DNA of 24,044 nucleotides. It comes from Candidatus Gastranaerophilales bacterium (GTDB lineage: Bacteria; Cyanobacteriota; Vampirovibrionia; Gastranaerophilales; CAJFVJ01). Location of the stretch: positions 1 to 24,044 of the forward strand of contig JAQUTS010000007.1 in NCBI GenBank assembly GCA_028694275.1, read 5' to 3'. Each line of letters begins with the position of its first letter. Position 1 is the first letter of the stretch. The position numbers and the translations under genes are program-made. The notes below the pieces were generated by a model. The model saw only the letters and a program-made list of their open reading frames with translations. It searched no databases and was not told the DNA's origin. Below are positions 22,809 to 24,044 of this stretch, piece after piece.

Positions 22809-23667
22809 AAGAATCAAAACATTCTTTAAGGATCTAATCACAAGAGTAATCAAAGACGATTTTATGGGTACGGCATCAGAAATGGCGTATATTTTCACTT
22901 TGGCGATTTTTCCGTTTTTGATATTTTTGGTATCTGTTTTCGGACTTTTGGGTACAGAAGCCCGTATTGATAAAATCATGGATTTTTTATCCGAAATAGC
23001 TCCCCTTTCGGCAATGCAAACAATCGAAAACGTACTCACAAGCATCATGCTCTCATCAAGCAAAAGTTTGGCAACAATAAGTTTGGTGACATCGTTGTTT
23101 TTGGCCTCAAACGGTACAGCCGTTGCAATCAAAGGCTTGAACAAAGCTTATAAAACAAAAGAAACCAGACCTTATTGGTATGTGAGAATTCTATCAATGC
23201 TTTTGGTCGTCCTAAATGCCACTATAATGTTTTTGGGGGTCAATTTGACGGTTTTTGCCCAGATTATAATCGATTCCATATCACAGTTTGTGACAATACA
23301 ATCAACGCTTTTAGATACAATCAATACGGTCTTGGCCTTAAGGTGGTTCGTGGCATTTGCGGCATTATTTGTAATGATTTTTCTTAATTATTACTTTATG
23401 CCAAACACCGAAACTTTCCGCAAAAAAGTACGTGTATTATATACATTACCCGGGACTTTGTTTTTCTGTTCTTTTTGGTTAACGGCATCTTGGGGTTTTA
23501 GTTTATACGTAAATAATTTCGGCACATATGATAAAGTTTATGGAATTTTGGCAGGTTTTGCGGTATTGCTTCTGTGGCTTTATTATACGTCTTTGATAAT
23601 GCTGATAGGCGGTGAGATGAATTATCAAATATACAAAAAATTTCTTAAGAAATACAACTTAATGTAG
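22780..23667 (+). CDS. YihY/BrkB-family inner membrane protein
   Basis: A 295-residue membrane protein with a basic N-terminus and about six helices (near 38-60, 98-115, 130-155, 178-200, 212-235 and 245-272). GTASEMAYIFTLAIFPFLIF, SNGTAVAIKGLNKAY and WLYYTSLIMLIGGEMN are diagnostic of the YihY family, once called ribonuclease BN by mistake. Its function is unsettled. The ATG lies inside the DHH gene (29-bp overlap) without a clear ribosome-binding site, so translation probably depends on the upstream gene. Met29 is a possible later start but would trim conserved basic residues. Confidence 0.88.
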   Translation: MTKKLQRIPKRIKTFFKDLITRVIKDDFMGTASEMAYIFTLAIFPFLIFLVSVFGLLGTEARIDKIMDFLSEIAPLSAMQTIENVLTSIMLSSSKSLATISLVTSLFLASNGTAVAIKGLNKAYKTKETRPYWYVRILSMLLVVLNATIMFLGVNLTVFAQIIIDSISQFVTIQSTLLDTINTVLALRWFVAFAALFVMIFLNYYFMPNTETFRKKVRVLYTLPGTLFFCSFWLTASWGFSLYVNNFGTYDKVYGILAGFAVLLLWLYYTSLIMLIGGEMNYQIYKKFLKKYNLM

Positions 23668-23697
23668 TTGCCCAAACCACCCCAAAAGAGCCATAAT
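23668..23697 (+). promoter_or_regulatory. Possible promoter of the TPR gene
   Basis: TTGCCC (23668-23673) and CATAAT (23692-23697) are 18 bp apart in the 52-bp gap. The leader would be only about 16 nt, containing AGAGG 9 nt before the ATG. Read-through from the upstream genes is also possible. Confidence 0.35.
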
Positions 23698-23719
23698 TCT
23701 AAGTAAGAGGATTATAAAA

Positions 23720-24044
23720 ATGAAAAAGAAACTAGTTTTAATAATAACAGTAATGATTTTAATTTTGAATATTCAAAGCAGCTTTGCTATGAATCAAGAA
23801 GCCTATGAATACTACCAAAAAAGTACGGCTTATCACAGAATAAATAATTATGACGAAGCCATTAGTTATTTGAAAAAAGCTATTTCTTTATCACCGGATG
23901 ACCCGCTTTTGCATACCAAACTTGCAGGGTTATACACAGAAAAAGGCATGTGGGAGCAAGCTTTAGTCGAATACAACCAAGTCATCAACCTCAAGCCCAA
24001 TGATGCTTTTGTGTATGTAAGTATCGGAAATATTCTTCAGCAAA
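23720..24044 (+). CDS. Exported TPR-repeat protein (partial, N-terminal part)
   Basis: ATG 23720 has AGAGG 9 nt upstream, and the frame is open to the end of the window, 108 codons. Residues 1-23 are a signal peptide (KKK, a hydrophobic core, cleavage after SFA). At least two tetratricopeptide repeats follow: about 30-63 (NNYDEAISYLKKAISLSPDD) and 64-97 (GMWEQALVEYNQVINLKPND), with a third beginning. TPR arrays mediate protein contacts, here outside the cytoplasmic membrane. Length and any further domain are not visible. Confidence 0.85.
   Translation, partial: MKKKLVLIITVMILILNIQSSFAMNQEAYEYYQKSTAYHRINNYDEAISYLKKAISLSPDDPLLHTKLAGLYTEKGMWEQALVEYNQVINLKPNDAFVYVSIGNILQQ

Overview
The window is a gene-dense, AT-rich bacterial chromosomal segment with short intergenic gaps, operons on both strands and frequent TTG starts. 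The gene mix is RNase HIII, IspH overlapping ribosomal protein S1, ADP-forming acetyl-CoA synthetase, and GGDEF/HD-GYP and soluble histidine-kinase signalling. It suggests an anaerobic, fermentative, probably gut-associated bacterium. My best guess is a non-photosynthetic cyanobacterial relative (Gastranaerophilales/Vampirovibrionia), with a Bacillota-like lineage as the alternative. This is inferred from gene content and codon style only. I see no phage, transposase, CRISPR array, rRNA or tRNA.

Layout. 1-5.8 kb (+): the C-terminus of RNase HIII, a GAF-like/GGDEF/HD-GYP c-di-GMP enzyme, an exported protein, then an ispH-rpsA operon with a good promoter, a leader hairpin and a probable CTG start. 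5.8-8.8 kb (-): a receiver-histidine kinase and two MalF/MalG-type sugar ABC permeases with no binding protein or ATPase beside them. 8.9-11.9 kb (+): phosphohexomutase, SppA protease and a Yip1-family membrane protein, apparently one operon.

11.9-14.4 kb is the most unusual part. It holds a probable structured RNA on the minus strand ending in an intrinsic terminator, a perfect 110-bp tandem duplication of a hairpin-forming element, a strong isolated hairpin, an orphan Shine-Dalgarno sequence, three small unknown proteins and a membrane-anchored LysM protein. 14.4-18.1 kb (+): a 54-residue zinc-ribbon protein coupled to a TIGR01212-type radical SAM protein, a palindromic repeat, a possible leader peptide, and a fused ADP-forming acetyl-CoA synthetase with a cysteine-rich tail.

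18.1-21.8 kb (-): lysS, then a two-gene operon of a Ca2+/cation exchanger and a PanE-type reductase. 21.8-24 kb (+): a DHH/DHHA1 phosphoesterase overlapping a YihY/BrkB membrane protein, and the start of an exported TPR protein.

Three loci (12.1-12.4, 17.9-18.1 and 19.7 kb) share related elements that begin AGCGGA(A)T-TTG and end in near-complementary sequence. They look like one miniature palindromic repeat family. Two copies abut gene ends so closely that their first bases complete the TAG stop codon. I found no obvious new multi-gene system. The best candidates for something undescribed are the minus-strand RNA, the palindromic element family, and the small-protein cluster around 12.5-13.5 kb.
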